From the NCBI GenBank assembly GCA_910583845.1, contig CAJUAB010000039.1, forward strand, positions 1 through 42,872: a stretch of 42,872 nt of DNA. The letters are read 5' to 3'. A program made the translations under genes and the position numbers. Source of the stretch: an uncultured Acetatifactor sp. Its GTDB lineage: Bacteria > Bacillota > Clostridia > Lachnospirales > Lachnospiraceae. The notes beneath the pieces are model-generated. The model was not told where the DNA came from and did not search any database. It saw only the letters and a program-made list of their open reading frames with translations. Shown here piece after piece: positions 33,932 to 42,829 of the stretch. Every line of letters begins with the position of its first letter. Position 1 is the first letter of the stretch.

Positions 33932-34858
33932 ATGAAAGGGAAAACGAAAAAGACACTGCTGCTATTGTCCATGGTATTACCCGGCGCGCTCTGGTTTTTC
34001 CTGCTGCGCTATATTCCGATGGCAGGGATCGTGCTTGCGTTCAAGGAATACAAGGTCTACATAAAGAATCCGGGGTTCTGGAACAACCTGATCCACAGCA
34101 AGTGGGTGGGGCTGAAAAATTTTCAGTTTATCTTTGCCACAAAGGACTCCTGGGTCTATGTGAGGAACACGCTGCTCTACAACATCTTCTGGATCGTCCT
34201 GGGACTGGTGCTGGCGGTGACGCTGGCGATCATCCTGAGTGAGATCACCCAGAAGCGGGTGGCGAAGGTCTACCAGACTTTTATGTTTTTTCCCTATTTC
34301 TTAAGCTGGGTGGTGGCAAGCTATTTCGTGCTCGCGTTTCTGGACCCTACGAGAGGCCTTCTGACACACTGGCAGGCCGCGGGAGGGGGCGAGGTGATCA
34401 ACTGGTATCATGAGCCCAAATACTGGCCGGTGATCCTCACGATCTGCAACATCTGGAAGACAACGGGATATTCCTGTGTGCTGTATCTGGCGGCGATCAC
34501 CGGGATCGACGGGACCCAGTACGAGGCGGCGGCCATTGACGGCGCCAGCAAATGGCAGCAGATCCGATATGTGACGCTGCCCCATCTGCGGACCATGATC
34601 GCCATTCTGTTTATCATGAATGTGGGAAACATCGTGAAAGCGGACTTCGGACTGTTCTACAGTGTGCCCATGAACTCCGGTTCCCTGTTCTCCACCACGG
34701 GCGTTATCGATACCTATGTCTATCGGACCATGACGGCGACGAACAATATCGGCATGAGCACTGCGGCGGGGCTCCTGCAGCAGCTGGTAGGCTTTGTGTG
34801 CATTATGGCGGCCAACAAGATAGTGACAAAGATTGACGAGGACAGCGCGCTGTTCTAA
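33932..34858 (+). CDS. ABC sugar importer permease, LplB-type (308 aa)
   Basis: An integral membrane permease of a CUT1-family carbohydrate importer with about six membrane helices. The ATPase-contacting loop is YEAAAIDGASKWQQIRYVTLP (about 197-217). The N-terminus, with LLLLSMVLPGALWFFLLRYIPM and the FKEYKVYIKNP segment, is typical of LplB. The start is ATG 33932 after AAGGAGG; the frame is open further upstream, but that part contains the terminator and promoter. It pairs with the second permease 12 bases downstream. Confidence 0.9.
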   Translation: MKGKTKKTLLLLSMVLPGALWFFLLRYIPMAGIVLAFKEYKVYIKNPGFWNNLIHSKWVGLKNFQFIFATKDSWVYVRNTLLYNIFWIVLGLVLAVTLAIILSEITQKRVAKVYQTFMFFPYFLSWVVASYFVLAFLDPTRGLLTHWQAAGGGEVINWYHEPKYWPVILTICNIWKTTGYSCVLYLAAITGIDGTQYEAAAIDGASKWQQIRYVTLPHLRTMIAILFIMNVGNIVKADFGLFYSVPMNSGSLFSTTGVIDTYVYRTMTATNNIGMSTAAGLLQQLVGFVCIMAANKIVTKIDEDSALF

Positions 34859-34870
34859 AGGAGGCATTCT

Positions 34871-35782
34871 ATGAAAAACCAAAAAAGACCTGTAAATGCC
34901 GTGAGCAGACCGGCGGAAGCATTGATGCACCTGATCCTGGCCCTGTTTTGTTTCGCCTGTATCCTGCCGTTTGTGTTTGTGGTGATTATCTCCTTCTCCT
35001 CACAGGAGAGCATCCGGGAGCTGGGATTCTCCTTTGTGCCGAAATCCTGGGGGCTGGACGCATATAACTATGTGGCGAAGCTGGGGCAGCAGCTGTGGGT
35101 CTCCTATTTCAACAGTTTCTTTATCACCATAGTGGGGACGCTGTGTACCCTGCTTGTGACGGGGCTCTACTCATACGCGCTGTACCGCAAGGATTTCAAA
35201 TACCGCAGGTTTTTCACATTTTTCTGCTTTTTCACGATGATCTTTGGCGGCGGCTTGGCCCCGACCTATGTGATCTGCAAGCAGTTTCTGGGACTGTCCG
35301 ACAGCTATGCGGCGGTCATCGTCCCGATGCTGCTCAATCCGTTCAATATCATCGTTATGCGGACTTTTTTCCAGAGTTCCATCCCGGGGGATCTGATCGA
35401 CGCGGCGGCCATCGACGGGAGCGGCGAGTATCACACGCTGTTCCGGATCGTGGTTCCCATCGCCAAACCGGGCATCGCCACGGTGGGTCTGCTGTCGGCG
35501 CTGGCTTACTGGAACGAGTGGTTCATCCCCATGCTGTATATCCGGGACGCCAGATATATCCCCCTGCAATATCTGTTGCAGGAGATGCAGTCGAAAGTGG
35601 ATTTTCTGGCAAAAAACAGCTCGGTGCTGGGCGCGGAGGCGGCAGCGGTCAGAGCCAATCTCCCCTCTGACACGCTGAGAATGGCGCTGGTGGTGCTGAT
35701 CGTGATCCCGATCGCTTTCGCCTACCCTTTCTTCCAGCGATACATTATATCGGGGCTGACGATCGGCTCCGTGAAGGGATGA
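34871..35782 (+). CDS. ABC sugar importer permease, LplC-type (303 aa)
   Basis: The second CUT1-type permease with about six membrane helices and the ATPase-contacting loop DAAAIDGSGEYHTLFRIVVP (about 177-196). It has the FxTMxxGGGLxPTYVI block characteristic of LplC/YtcP. AAAGGAGG precedes the start. It should form a heterodimer with the upstream permease. No ATP-binding subunit is encoded in the window, which is normal for this subfamily: a shared MsmK-type ATPase usually serves several importers. Confidence 0.9.
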   Translation: MKNQKRPVNAVSRPAEALMHLILALFCFACILPFVFVVIISFSSQESIRELGFSFVPKSWGLDAYNYVAKLGQQLWVSYFNSFFITIVGTLCTLLVTGLYSYALYRKDFKYRRFFTFFCFFTMIFGGGLAPTYVICKQFLGLSDSYAAVIVPMLLNPFNIIVMRTFFQSSIPGDLIDAAAIDGSGEYHTLFRIVVPIAKPGIATVGLLSALAYWNEWFIPMLYIRDARYIPLQYLLQEMQSKVDFLAKNSSVLGAEAAAVRANLPSDTLRMALVVLIVIPIAFAYPFFQRYIISGLTIGSVKG

Positions 35783-35864
35783 AAAATAGAATCCGGTAGA
35801 TGCGGCAAAGGCCGTCTACATATACTATTCACTGACAAATTTCACAGTTAAAAGGAGGATTGTT

Positions 35865-37538
35865 ATGAAGAAGAAAGTTTTATCCGGTATTCTGGTGTCG
35901 GCTATGATTTTATCTCTGGCAGCGTGCGGTTCTGAACCTGCGGGAGGCGGCACATCCGGCACGGCAGGGGGCGGCAGCACAGCGGCAGACAGCGGCGGTA
36001 CGTCCGGTGCGGCGGGGGGCGGCAGCACAGCGGGAGGCAGCGGCGGCGCGTCCGATGGAGCGGGAGACAGCGGCAGCGCTTCCGGGCTTGAGCCGGTTAC
36101 GCTCACCATGTACTTCGGCGGCTGTGACAGCGTGACGGACGACACGCAGGCCATGGAAGCGGTGAACGCGTATCTGCAGGAAAAGATCAATGTGACGTTG
36201 GAACCCATCTGGGGATCGTGGAGCGACCTGGATCAGAACATCTCCCTGTCCTTACAGGGCGGAGACAATGTGGACATCTATTTTACCTGCGCCTGGAGCT
36301 CCAACGAGTACAATAAGTTTGCCAGAGACGGCTACTGGGTGCGCCTGGACAACGAGGGCAACAATCTGATCGAAAAGTACGCTTCTGACCTGTGGAGCAC
36401 ACTTCCGGAGGTCCTGAGACAGGGCGCGGCCATTGAGGGAGCGGACGGTTACGGCGTGTACGCTGTGCCGGGCTATAAAGATATCGCGACCCAGAACTGC
36501 TGGGATATCAATGTTCCGCTGCTGGAGAAATACGGCTATACGGTGGAGGATATTAAGAATACGGACTATTACGGATTCGGAGAGATCCTGGAGACAGTAA
36601 AGAAAGGAGAGGGCGGTGACTTTTATCCGCTGTTGGTGGAAGGCGCGGTGCTGGAGCGCATGGTGACCAACTCCATTATTGTGACCGGTGACAGCGGTAC
36701 CGGCAACTTTATGTCATACTATCTGGACCCTGAAGATGTTTCCAGACCGGGCAGTCTGGGCGTGAAGCTCGTGAACAAGTTTTCTACTGACGAGTTCATG
36801 AGATTCGCGGAGCAGACAAGAGAATATTTCAACGCGGGTTACATTGATCCCGCCTGCGCCAATACCGAACAGGCCAACGATATCCGCACCCAGAAACAGC
36901 TTTCCGGACAGTATCTGATCGGAACACAGTCCTATTCTCTGGGCTATGAACTGGTGGCCTCCGATGAGAGAAAATTTGAGGTGGCGATGGTTCCCTGCAC
37001 GGACGCGTATGTGGATACCACCTCTTCTCAGGGGGCGATGATGGCAATCTCCACGGTGTCCAAGAATCCGGAGCGCGCGATGATGTTCCTGAATCTGCTG
37101 AATACGGACCCGAAGCTGATGACTATGTTGAACTATGGTGTGGAAGGCGTTCACTATAACCTGAAAGACGGTCTGGTGGAGTTCACGGAGGAGAGAGCGC
37201 AGTACCAGCCCTGGACGAACGGCATGGGCAATGTCACGATTCTGCCGCCCACCGTGGCGCAGGGAGCCGACTTCTGGGACGGTTTCAAGGCATACTACGG
37301 GCAGGCCAAGGAGATCCCTCTGTTGGGATACTCTTATAACAGCGAGAATATGCAGACCCAGATGGGAACTGTGGCCAATGTTGTAGCGGAATACCTGCTG
37401 CCGCTGTGTACAGGAGCGGTGGAACCGGCCGACAAGCTGCCGGAGTTCCTGGACAAGCTCGAACAGGCGGGCATCAACGAGGTGTTAAGCGATGCCAACG
37501 CCCAGCTGGAGGCGTTCATGCAGGCAAAGGGAGAATAA
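35865..37538 (+). CDS. Extracellular solute-binding lipoprotein of sugar ABC importer (557 aa)
   Basis: A lipoprotein signal (MKKKVLSGILVSAMILSLAAC) gives a lipidated C21. A flexible Gly/Ser/Ala-rich linker with near-repeats (GGGSTA, about 25-75) tethers the binding domain, which has the length and DUF3502-like C-terminal features of LplA-type proteins paired with LplB/LplC. It binds the transported sugar outside the membrane. From the context of chbP, nagA and nagB the ligand is probably a GlcNAc-containing disaccharide or short oligosaccharide, an inference not shown by the sequence itself. AAAGGAGG precedes the start, and 82 bases separate it from the permease gene. Confidence 0.88.
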   Translation: MKKKVLSGILVSAMILSLAACGSEPAGGGTSGTAGGGSTAADSGGTSGAAGGGSTAGGSGGASDGAGDSGSASGLEPVTLTMYFGGCDSVTDDTQAMEAVNAYLQEKINVTLEPIWGSWSDLDQNISLSLQGGDNVDIYFTCAWSSNEYNKFARDGYWVRLDNEGNNLIEKYASDLWSTLPEVLRQGAAIEGADGYGVYAVPGYKDIATQNCWDINVPLLEKYGYTVEDIKNTDYYGFGEILETVKKGEGGDFYPLLVEGAVLERMVTNSIIVTGDSGTGNFMSYYLDPEDVSRPGSLGVKLVNKFSTDEFMRFAEQTREYFNAGYIDPACANTEQANDIRTQKQLSGQYLIGTQSYSLGYELVASDERKFEVAMVPCTDAYVDTTSSQGAMMAISTVSKNPERAMMFLNLLNTDPKLMTMLNYGVEGVHYNLKDGLVEFTEERAQYQPWTNGMGNVTILPPTVAQGADFWDGFKAYYGQAKEIPLLGYSYNSENMQTQMGTVANVVAEYLLPLCTGAVEPADKLPEFLDKLEQAGINEVLSDANAQLEAFMQAKGE

Positions 37539-37541
37539 GAG

Positions 37542-38726
37542 ATGATTGTACGCAGAATCACGGCCGGGGAGAGGAGGCGCGCGGAGGAGATTTTCTCCAT
37601 CGCCTTTGAGACTCCCTGGCAGGAGGAAGCGTACCCGACGGAGAAATACGCGGCATTTACGGAAGATGGCGAGACGATGACCAGCTGCCTGTCCGTCTTA
37701 CCGTTCCCCGCCTTTTTTGACGGGGCGACGGTAAAGATGGCGGGGATCGGAGGGGTGTCGTCTCTTCCGCAGTACCGGAGAACCGGCGGGATACGCGGCT
37801 GTTTTGAAAAGATGCTCCCGGATCTGTACAGGGAGGGATATATGCTGTCCATGCTCTATCCCTTTTCGACAAATTATTATCGTCAGTTTGGGTATGAGGT
37901 ATGGGCCAGAGGGGCAAGGTACGAACTGGATCTGTCTTATATCCCCAGGTTGCCCCGCCAGGGACGGTTCCTGCTGGCGGACAGCTCGAACCGGGAAAAG
38001 GCTTTGGAGGACATCCAGATGCTGACCGGGGAGTGGGAGAGGCGCTACAACGGCATGGTGGAGCTGACAGAGCGGGAATATGCCTTTGTGACGGAGGCGG
38101 ACCCGTACCGCAAACAGGAGTTTGTCTATCTTTATTATAACGCCCGGGGAGCACCGGCGGGGTATATGGTGTGCCGCAGGGAGCGGGACGGGCAGGAACA
38201 GCGTGTGGTGTGCTCCCGCTTTGTATTCCGGGACAGGGAGGGCATCGAGGGTCTGCTCACACTGGCAAAGTCCATGCAGGCGGATCACAGGAGCATTGTC
38301 TTTACGCTGCCCGCCTCGCTCCGCATTGATCCGCTGATAGACGAGTGGTCCATGGGCGCTTACCGGCGCGGCGACACAAGCCTGGGAATGGCCCGCGTTG
38401 TAAATGTGGAGGCGGCGCTGAAAGCGGCACGCTTCCGGGGGAGCGGCCGACTGTCCATAGAGATAACAGACAGGCAGATCGCGGAGAACAACGGCGTGTT
38501 CACCGTATGTTTCCAGGACGGGAGAGCGGTATCCGTTGCCGGGAATACCGGGAAAAAGGCGTTAATCCGTATGGAGATCCCGGAGTTTTCCCGGTTCCTC
38601 ACAGGGGCGGCCGACGTATCCGCGCTTCTGTACAGCCGCAGGGTATCCGGGTTTTCGCAGGAGGATCTGGGGCTGCTGGGACAGGTATTTTATGAAAAAC
38701 CCTGCTTTTTGACGGAGTATTTTTAG
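37542..38726 (+). CDS. Eis-like GNAT acetyltransferase with SCP2-type C-terminus
   Basis: The 394-residue protein has the Eis-family layout: an N-terminal GNAT domain with the acetyl-CoA loop GIGGVSSLPQYRRTGG(I)R (about 68-84), a second degenerate GNAT-like domain, and a C-terminal sterol-carrier-like domain (about 295-394). The family acetylates amines such as aminoglycosides or unknown small molecules. It starts three bases after the stop of the lipoprotein gene, so it is part of the importer operon, which suggests a substrate linked to amino sugars. That link is inference. It ends at a terminator shared with the next gene. Confidence 0.8.
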   Translation: MIVRRITAGERRRAEEIFSIAFETPWQEEAYPTEKYAAFTEDGETMTSCLSVLPFPAFFDGATVKMAGIGGVSSLPQYRRTGGIRGCFEKMLPDLYREGYMLSMLYPFSTNYYRQFGYEVWARGARYELDLSYIPRLPRQGRFLLADSSNREKALEDIQMLTGEWERRYNGMVELTEREYAFVTEADPYRKQEFVYLYYNARGAPAGYMVCRRERDGQEQRVVCSRFVFRDREGIEGLLTLAKSMQADHRSIVFTLPASLRIDPLIDEWSMGAYRRGDTSLGMARVVNVEAALKAARFRGSGRLSIEITDRQIAENNGVFTVCFQDGRAVSVAGNTGKKALIRMEIPEFSRFLTGAADVSALLYSRRVSGFSQEDLGLLGQVFYEKPCFLTEYF

Positions 38727-38747
38727 GGACGGCGTGGAAGAAACAGG

Positions 38748-38781
38748 AAAGGGCATTGGCGGACACTGGTCAATGCCCTTT
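38748..38781. terminator. Bidirectional terminator between convergent genes
   Basis: AAAGGGCATTG (38748-38758) pairs perfectly with CAATGCCCTTT (38771-38781). The A-run and T-run on either side serve both strands. It overlaps the last codons of the minus-strand hemerythrin gene. Confidence 0.75.
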
Positions 38782-40074
38782 GTCAAAGAAATGATCTATT
38801 TCTCGCTTCACGGACTCCGCGGGAAGGGATTTGGAGAGATAACCTTCGGGCCGGAGCGTAATTGCTTTTCTGACGCTTTCCCTGTCCACTCTGCATGTCA
38901 GAAAGATCACGGGAATATCCGTAAGATCCTTCTCGGAACGGATCATTTCCAGCATCTGGCTTCCGCTGCATACAGGCATTTCATAGTCCAGCAGGATCAG
39001 GTCCGGACGGTTCAGGGTGATGCTTCTGATGGCGGCCAGGCCGGAATTTGCCGTCAACACCTCATAGTCGTCCTCCAGCAGATCCTGCATCGCTTTTCGG
39101 ATAAAGTCCGAGTCATCCACTACCAGGATTCTCTTTTTCGGGAGCGCCGCTTTTTTTTCGGCCCATGTGCTGCATAGCTGTTCCCCGGTTCCGGAGGTGG
39201 TCATGCAATACGCGAAGTATCCTCTGCCGGTGTCAAACAGGAGACTGAACTGCGGACTCTCCTGGTCGTACCTTTTATGAAATTGTTCGTAGGTCAACAG
39301 CTGTTCTCCCGCTAATTCACATTGTTCCAGCGACGAAAAATGCAGTTTGACCCGTTCCACAAGCTGTTTCGCGGCGTATCTGGCCACATTGGACAACATT
39401 GTGTCCATAGCCTCTGATCTTGTGTCTGCGATCTTGCCGATGGTACTCCCGATCAATTCTCTCTCGAACAGTAGGAAAAATTCCCATTTTTTCTTGTCTC
39501 TGTCACAGTAGAGCAGACGGCAATAGATTCCGTCTCCGAATTTTTCTCCGGCATAGCAATTGCTGACCAGCTGTGAATCCAGCTGAAACATGCTGCGCAG
39601 CAGACTGGCGATGGTCTGCCCCATCACCGCCTGTTCTTCCTCCGGCAGCAGTTTTTCCCAGTGCTTCATGGGTTCTCCGCTCACAATCATGCGATCTTCG
39701 ATCAATGTATGTCCGATCAGCCAGCCGGCGCAAACGCCAAGGAAATGGTGAATGGAGGTTTCAGAATAATCTGTCAGTTCCAATTCATGCTCAAGGGCGG
39801 GAAGCATCCTCTCACGGAAATCCTTATGGATGCGCCGATGTGTCTCCAGTCCCGGGTAGCGGATGGAGGCCATGTAGGCTTCCTCATCCGTGAAATGTTC
39901 AATAGCATGTTCTCTGAAATATTTGATCGCCTCCTGACAGGCAAAGTGACTTTTTTTCTCTCTTCGGCCAATGTCAAACAATTTATTGAGAATGCTGAAG
40001 AGCTTTCTGTGTTCTTTGTCGATAATGTCCACTCCCACATTATACCGTTTATCCCACATCAGACGATATCCCAT
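38770..40074 (-). CDS. Hemerythrin / CheX-like / receiver fusion protein (434 aa)
   Basis: Residues 1-130 are a bacteriohemerythrin with all seven di-iron ligands in the expected spacing: H22, H60, E64, H79, H83, H122 and D127. The middle (about 150-305) resembles a CheX/CheC-type phosphatase fold (KIADTRSEAMDTMLSNVARY), but weakly. Residues 311-434 are a receiver domain with D363 in LLDYEMPVCSG and the VVDDS acidic pair. Hemerythrin binds O2 or senses redox state; fused to a receiver it could couple oxygen sensing to a phosphorelay or chemotaxis. GGGAGGAA precedes the start. It is a single gene with no kinase nearby. I am sure of the two end domains and unsure of the middle one. Confidence 0.82.
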   Translation of the reverse strand: MGYRLMWDKRYNVGVDIIDKEHRKLFSILNKLFDIGRREKKSHFACQEAIKYFREHAIEHFTDEEAYMASIRYPGLETHRRIHKDFRERMLPALEHELELTDYSETSIHHFLGVCAGWLIGHTLIEDRMIVSGEPMKHWEKLLPEEEQAVMGQTIASLLRSMFQLDSQLVSNCYAGEKFGDGIYCRLLYCDRDKKKWEFFLLFERELIGSTIGKIADTRSEAMDTMLSNVARYAAKQLVERVKLHFSSLEQCELAGEQLLTYEQFHKRYDQESPQFSLLFDTGRGYFAYCMTTSGTGEQLCSTWAEKKAALPKKRILVVDDSDFIRKAMQDLLEDDYEVLTANSGLAAIRSITLNRPDLILLDYEMPVCSGSQMLEMIRSEKDLTDIPVIFLTCRVDRESVRKAITLRPEGYLSKSLPAESVKREIDHFFDKGH

Positions 40075-40392
40075 TTGAGTTCCTCCCTGTAATCATTCCT
40101 TCCTGTATTGAGGCGCTGACTTGGCCCCGCATAGATCCGATGGAAAGTTCCCTGTTTTTTATAATATATTCCCTGTTCCTCCAGAACGTGACAGATTATC
40201 ATTTTTTTCTACAAATTCCACGCTCCAGGGGAACGTGTCCCGTAAGCCATCCGGTCCTGATCGTGACCGAATGATCCGCAGGTATTATCCGGACATGATT
40301 TTGAGCCGAAATAACATCTGGAACAACTTTCCGCCATCGGGCTGACGGGGAAAGCGATTTTTAAAATGCGTTCCGGCGAAGGAGGGAATCAG
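40075..40392. other. Intergenic region with a spaced direct repeat
   Basis: No gene is visible in these 318 bases. TTCCCTGTT occurs at 40148-40156 and again at 40169-40177, two helical turns apart, around a TATAAT. This might be an operator, but no matching -35 is seen. Confidence 0.3.
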
Positions 40393-40974
40393 ATGAACCG
40401 GAAAGAGATCAGAGCAGTTTACACGGATGGAACCGTCCGGGTCTATCAGGCATACTCGGCGGATATTGCCGCAGAGGCTGTGAAACGGGGTACTTTTGGC
40501 CCGAAATTCAAAATGGACAGGATGACCTGGATAAAGCCTTCTTTTTTATGGATGATGTATCGAAGCGGGTGGGGGACGAAGGAGAATCAGGAACATATTC
40601 TTGCCATGGATATCTCTCGTGATTCGTTTGAATTTCTGGTCAGAAACGCTGTTTTATCAAGCTATGATGAGACAGTCTGCAAAAACCGGGAGGAGTGGAG
40701 GGAACGCGTCCGGCACTCGGATATACGATGTCAGTGGGACCCGGAGCGGGATATTCACGGCCGCGCTTTGGAGGATCGCTCCATACAGATCGGCATCAGG
40801 GGAGAGTGGGTGAAAAAATATGTAAATGAGTGGATCGTCCGGCTGACGGATATTACAGAGTATGTCTGTTCATTGAGAAAAAAGAAAGACATGGGGCAGG
40901 ATATCTCCGGATTGCTGCCGGATGAAAAGGTATACTGCTTTTTGGATGACCGCCAGGCGGATGAGACAATCTGA
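40393..40974 (+). CDS. DUF4291 family protein (193 aa)
   Basis: A 193-residue protein with the DUF4291 signature: an early RAVYTDGTVRVYQAY segment, then TWIKPSFLWMMYRSGWGTK and ILAMDISRDSFEFLV, and a terminal WIVRLTDIT. The biochemical function of the family is unknown. It has no signal peptide or membrane segment. ATG 40393 follows GGAGGG; an in-frame upstream ATG at 40366 lacks a ribosome site. The next gene follows after 27 bases in the same direction. Confidence 0.82.
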   Translation: MNRKEIRAVYTDGTVRVYQAYSADIAAEAVKRGTFGPKFKMDRMTWIKPSFLWMMYRSGWGTKENQEHILAMDISRDSFEFLVRNAVLSSYDETVCKNREEWRERVRHSDIRCQWDPERDIHGRALEDRSIQIGIRGEWVKKYVNEWIVRLTDITEYVCSLRKKKDMGQDISGLLPDEKVYCFLDDRQADETI

Positions 40975-41001
40975 TAAAAAACAGGGATGAGGAGAAACGC
41001 G

Positions 41002-42228
41002 ATGAAGATCAGAGGGAACAGGCTTATAACAATGCTTTTGCTGTGCCTCACATGGACAGGCTGCTCCTCCCGGCAGGCAAATCCGCTGGTACAGGCGGAG
41101 ACAAGCATACAGGAGGAGGTTCTGCCGGGAAGTGAGACAAAGCAGGAAGCGCAGACAAATCCGCCGCAGGGACCGGACTTTGAGGACTTGCTCCTCCAGA
41201 CGCCGGAGCCGCTTTCCGGGGAAGGGGAGATGCCTGTGTCTACCGCTGAACCGGCGGATACAGGCTTTGATTTTACGATATGCTTCGCCGGGGATATCAA
41301 TCTGGATGAAAACTGGTATACAACCCGTTTTTTAAACGAGCAGCCCGGCGGTATTTATGACTGTATTTCACAGGAACTGGTGGAAGTGATGCGGGCGGCG
41401 GACATCATGTGCCTGAACAATGAGTTTACTTACAGCACGGGCGGCGCGCCTCTGCCGGGAAAAGCATATACCTTCCGGGCGGACCCGGCGCGAGTGGAGG
41501 TGCTGGGGCAGCTGGGGGTGGACGCTGTGACGCTGGCCAATAATCATGTTTACGATTATGGGGAGGAAGCCTTATTGGATACGTTCACGGTACTGGAGGA
41601 AGCGGAGGTGCCCTATTTCGGTGCGGGACGCACCCTGGAGGAGGCCATGAAGCCCCTGTATCTGGAGGTGGAGGGGAAAACCGTGGCGCTGGTGGCGGCA
41701 TCCCGGGCGGAGAAAAACAAGATGACGCCCCAGGCCACGGATACGCAGCCGGGGATTCTGCGGTGCTATGACACGGAATTATTTTTGCAGGCCATCCGGG
41801 AGGGGAAGGCCAACGCGGATTTTTGCATTGCCTTTGTCCATTGGGGGACGGAATACAGTTATGAACTGGAGCAGGTGCAGCTGGACACGGGAAGAGATTA
41901 TCTGGACGCGGGGGCGGACGCGGTGATCGGCGCTCACAGCCATTGTCTGCAGGGAATGGAATATTATGACGGGAAACCGATCATCTACAGCCTGGGAAAT
42001 TATTGGTTCAATGAGAAGACCCTGGACACCATGCTCCTGCAATTGCGCTTTTCAGGTGATGACGCAGGGACACAGCTGGAGGTACAGGTGGTTCCGGCAG
42101 TGCAGTCGGGGTGCAGGACAACCTTTGTGCCGGAGGAGGATGGGCAGAGAAGAATATATGATTTTCTGGAGAGTATATCCGTCAATGTGGAAATCTCGGA
42201 TCAGGGAATCGTCACGGAGACCGGGTGA
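41002..42228 (+). CDS. CapA-family lipoprotein, metallophosphoesterase-like (408 aa)
   Basis: A lipoprotein-like signal ends at C21 (TWTGCSS; Trp at -3 is atypical), followed by a Gln/Glu/Pro-rich linker (about 25-85). The CapA/PgsA domain then shows its conserved blocks: FAGDINLD, CLNNEFTYS, LANNHVYDYG, FVHWGTEY, GAHSHCLQGME and SLGNYWFN. Family members take part in poly-gamma-glutamate capsule export or have uncharacterised phosphoesterase activity on the cell surface. There are no capB or capC genes nearby, so capsule synthesis is not supported. ATG 41002 follows GAGGAG; an upstream ATG at 40987 would add five residues. Confidence 0.85.
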   Translation: MKIRGNRLITMLLLCLTWTGCSSRQANPLVQAETSIQEEVLPGSETKQEAQTNPPQGPDFEDLLLQTPEPLSGEGEMPVSTAEPADTGFDFTICFAGDINLDENWYTTRFLNEQPGGIYDCISQELVEVMRAADIMCLNNEFTYSTGGAPLPGKAYTFRADPARVEVLGQLGVDAVTLANNHVYDYGEEALLDTFTVLEEAEVPYFGAGRTLEEAMKPLYLEVEGKTVALVAASRAEKNKMTPQATDTQPGILRCYDTELFLQAIREGKANADFCIAFVHWGTEYSYELEQVQLDTGRDYLDAGADAVIGAHSHCLQGMEYYDGKPIIYSLGNYWFNEKTLDTMLLQLRFSGDDAGTQLEVQVVPAVQSGCRTTFVPEEDGQRRIYDFLESISVNVEISDQGIVTETG

Positions 42229-42417
42229 CGGGAAAAACGGAAGAGTGTACAGATTATCTGCGGAATGAGAAAATATTTACAGAATATACTGCAAATAGCT
42301 TTGCGGATGGTTAATATTCTGAAAATTATGCCGATATTCTTATTAAGAAATCAAAGGAAATGAAAAATATACAGCAAAGGAGGGATTATCGCAGAGGGAA
42401 GAATTTCCAGTCTCAAG

Positions 42418-42639
42418 GTGTATCCGGTTCAGGTAGTTTCCAGGGTTTCCAGAACCAGACGGGAGAATGGCAGTTCCAGGCAGCGTCAGCCCGAGGCTCC
42501 CAGGACGGCGGCATTTACAGCTGCTCTGGAGGAGGCGATCGCGGAGAGGCGTCCTCAGGACTGCTATACCGTCACCTACAACGCGGGCCGAACATTGCAG
42601 ACATTTTATTACCGGCCATCCAGGGAATATACTTTTTAA
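42418..42639 (+). CDS. Small protein of unknown function (about 73 aa)
   Basis: The frame reads VYPVQVVSRVSRTRRENG, later AALEEAIAERRPQDCYTVTY and ends YYRPSREYTF, followed seven bases later by a terminator. It is protein-like throughout and I believe it is a real gene, but the start is unclear. GTG 42418 has a poorly spaced purine stretch, while a strong AAAGGAGGG (42376-42384) lies just ahead of in-frame ATT 42385 and ATC 42388, which would add 10-11 residues. No family recognised. Confidence 0.5.
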   Translation: MYPVQVVSRVSRTRRENGSSRQRQPEAPRTAAFTAALEEAIAERRPQDCYTVTYNAGRTLQTFYYRPSREYTF

Positions 42640-42645
42640 CCGGCG

Positions 42646-42688
42646 AAAGGGAGCGCTTGACGTCTGCTGACGGAGGCGCTCCCTTTTC
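42646..42688 (+). terminator. Intrinsic terminator
   Basis: AAAGGGAGCGC (42646-42656) pairs perfectly with GCGCTCCCTTT (42676-42686), followed by one more T and a C. It ends the small gene upstream. Confidence 0.75.
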
Positions 42689-42758
42689 AGGACGACAGAG
42701 AAGAATAAAGGAGAAGAATAAAAGGAAGAATAAAAATGAAAAAAGTGAAAAAACCCTC

Positions 42759-42787
42759 TTGCCAAACACTTGTGAGTATGCTATTAT
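42759..42787 (+). promoter_or_regulatory. tRNA-Glu promoter
   Basis: TTGCCA (42759-42764) and TATTAT (42782-42787) with a 17-base spacer lie 42 bases upstream of the tRNA gene. Confidence 0.65.
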
Positions 42788-42829
42788 ATAACTCGTTGAA
42801 GCGACATATATAGCATATAGCTGTGATTC

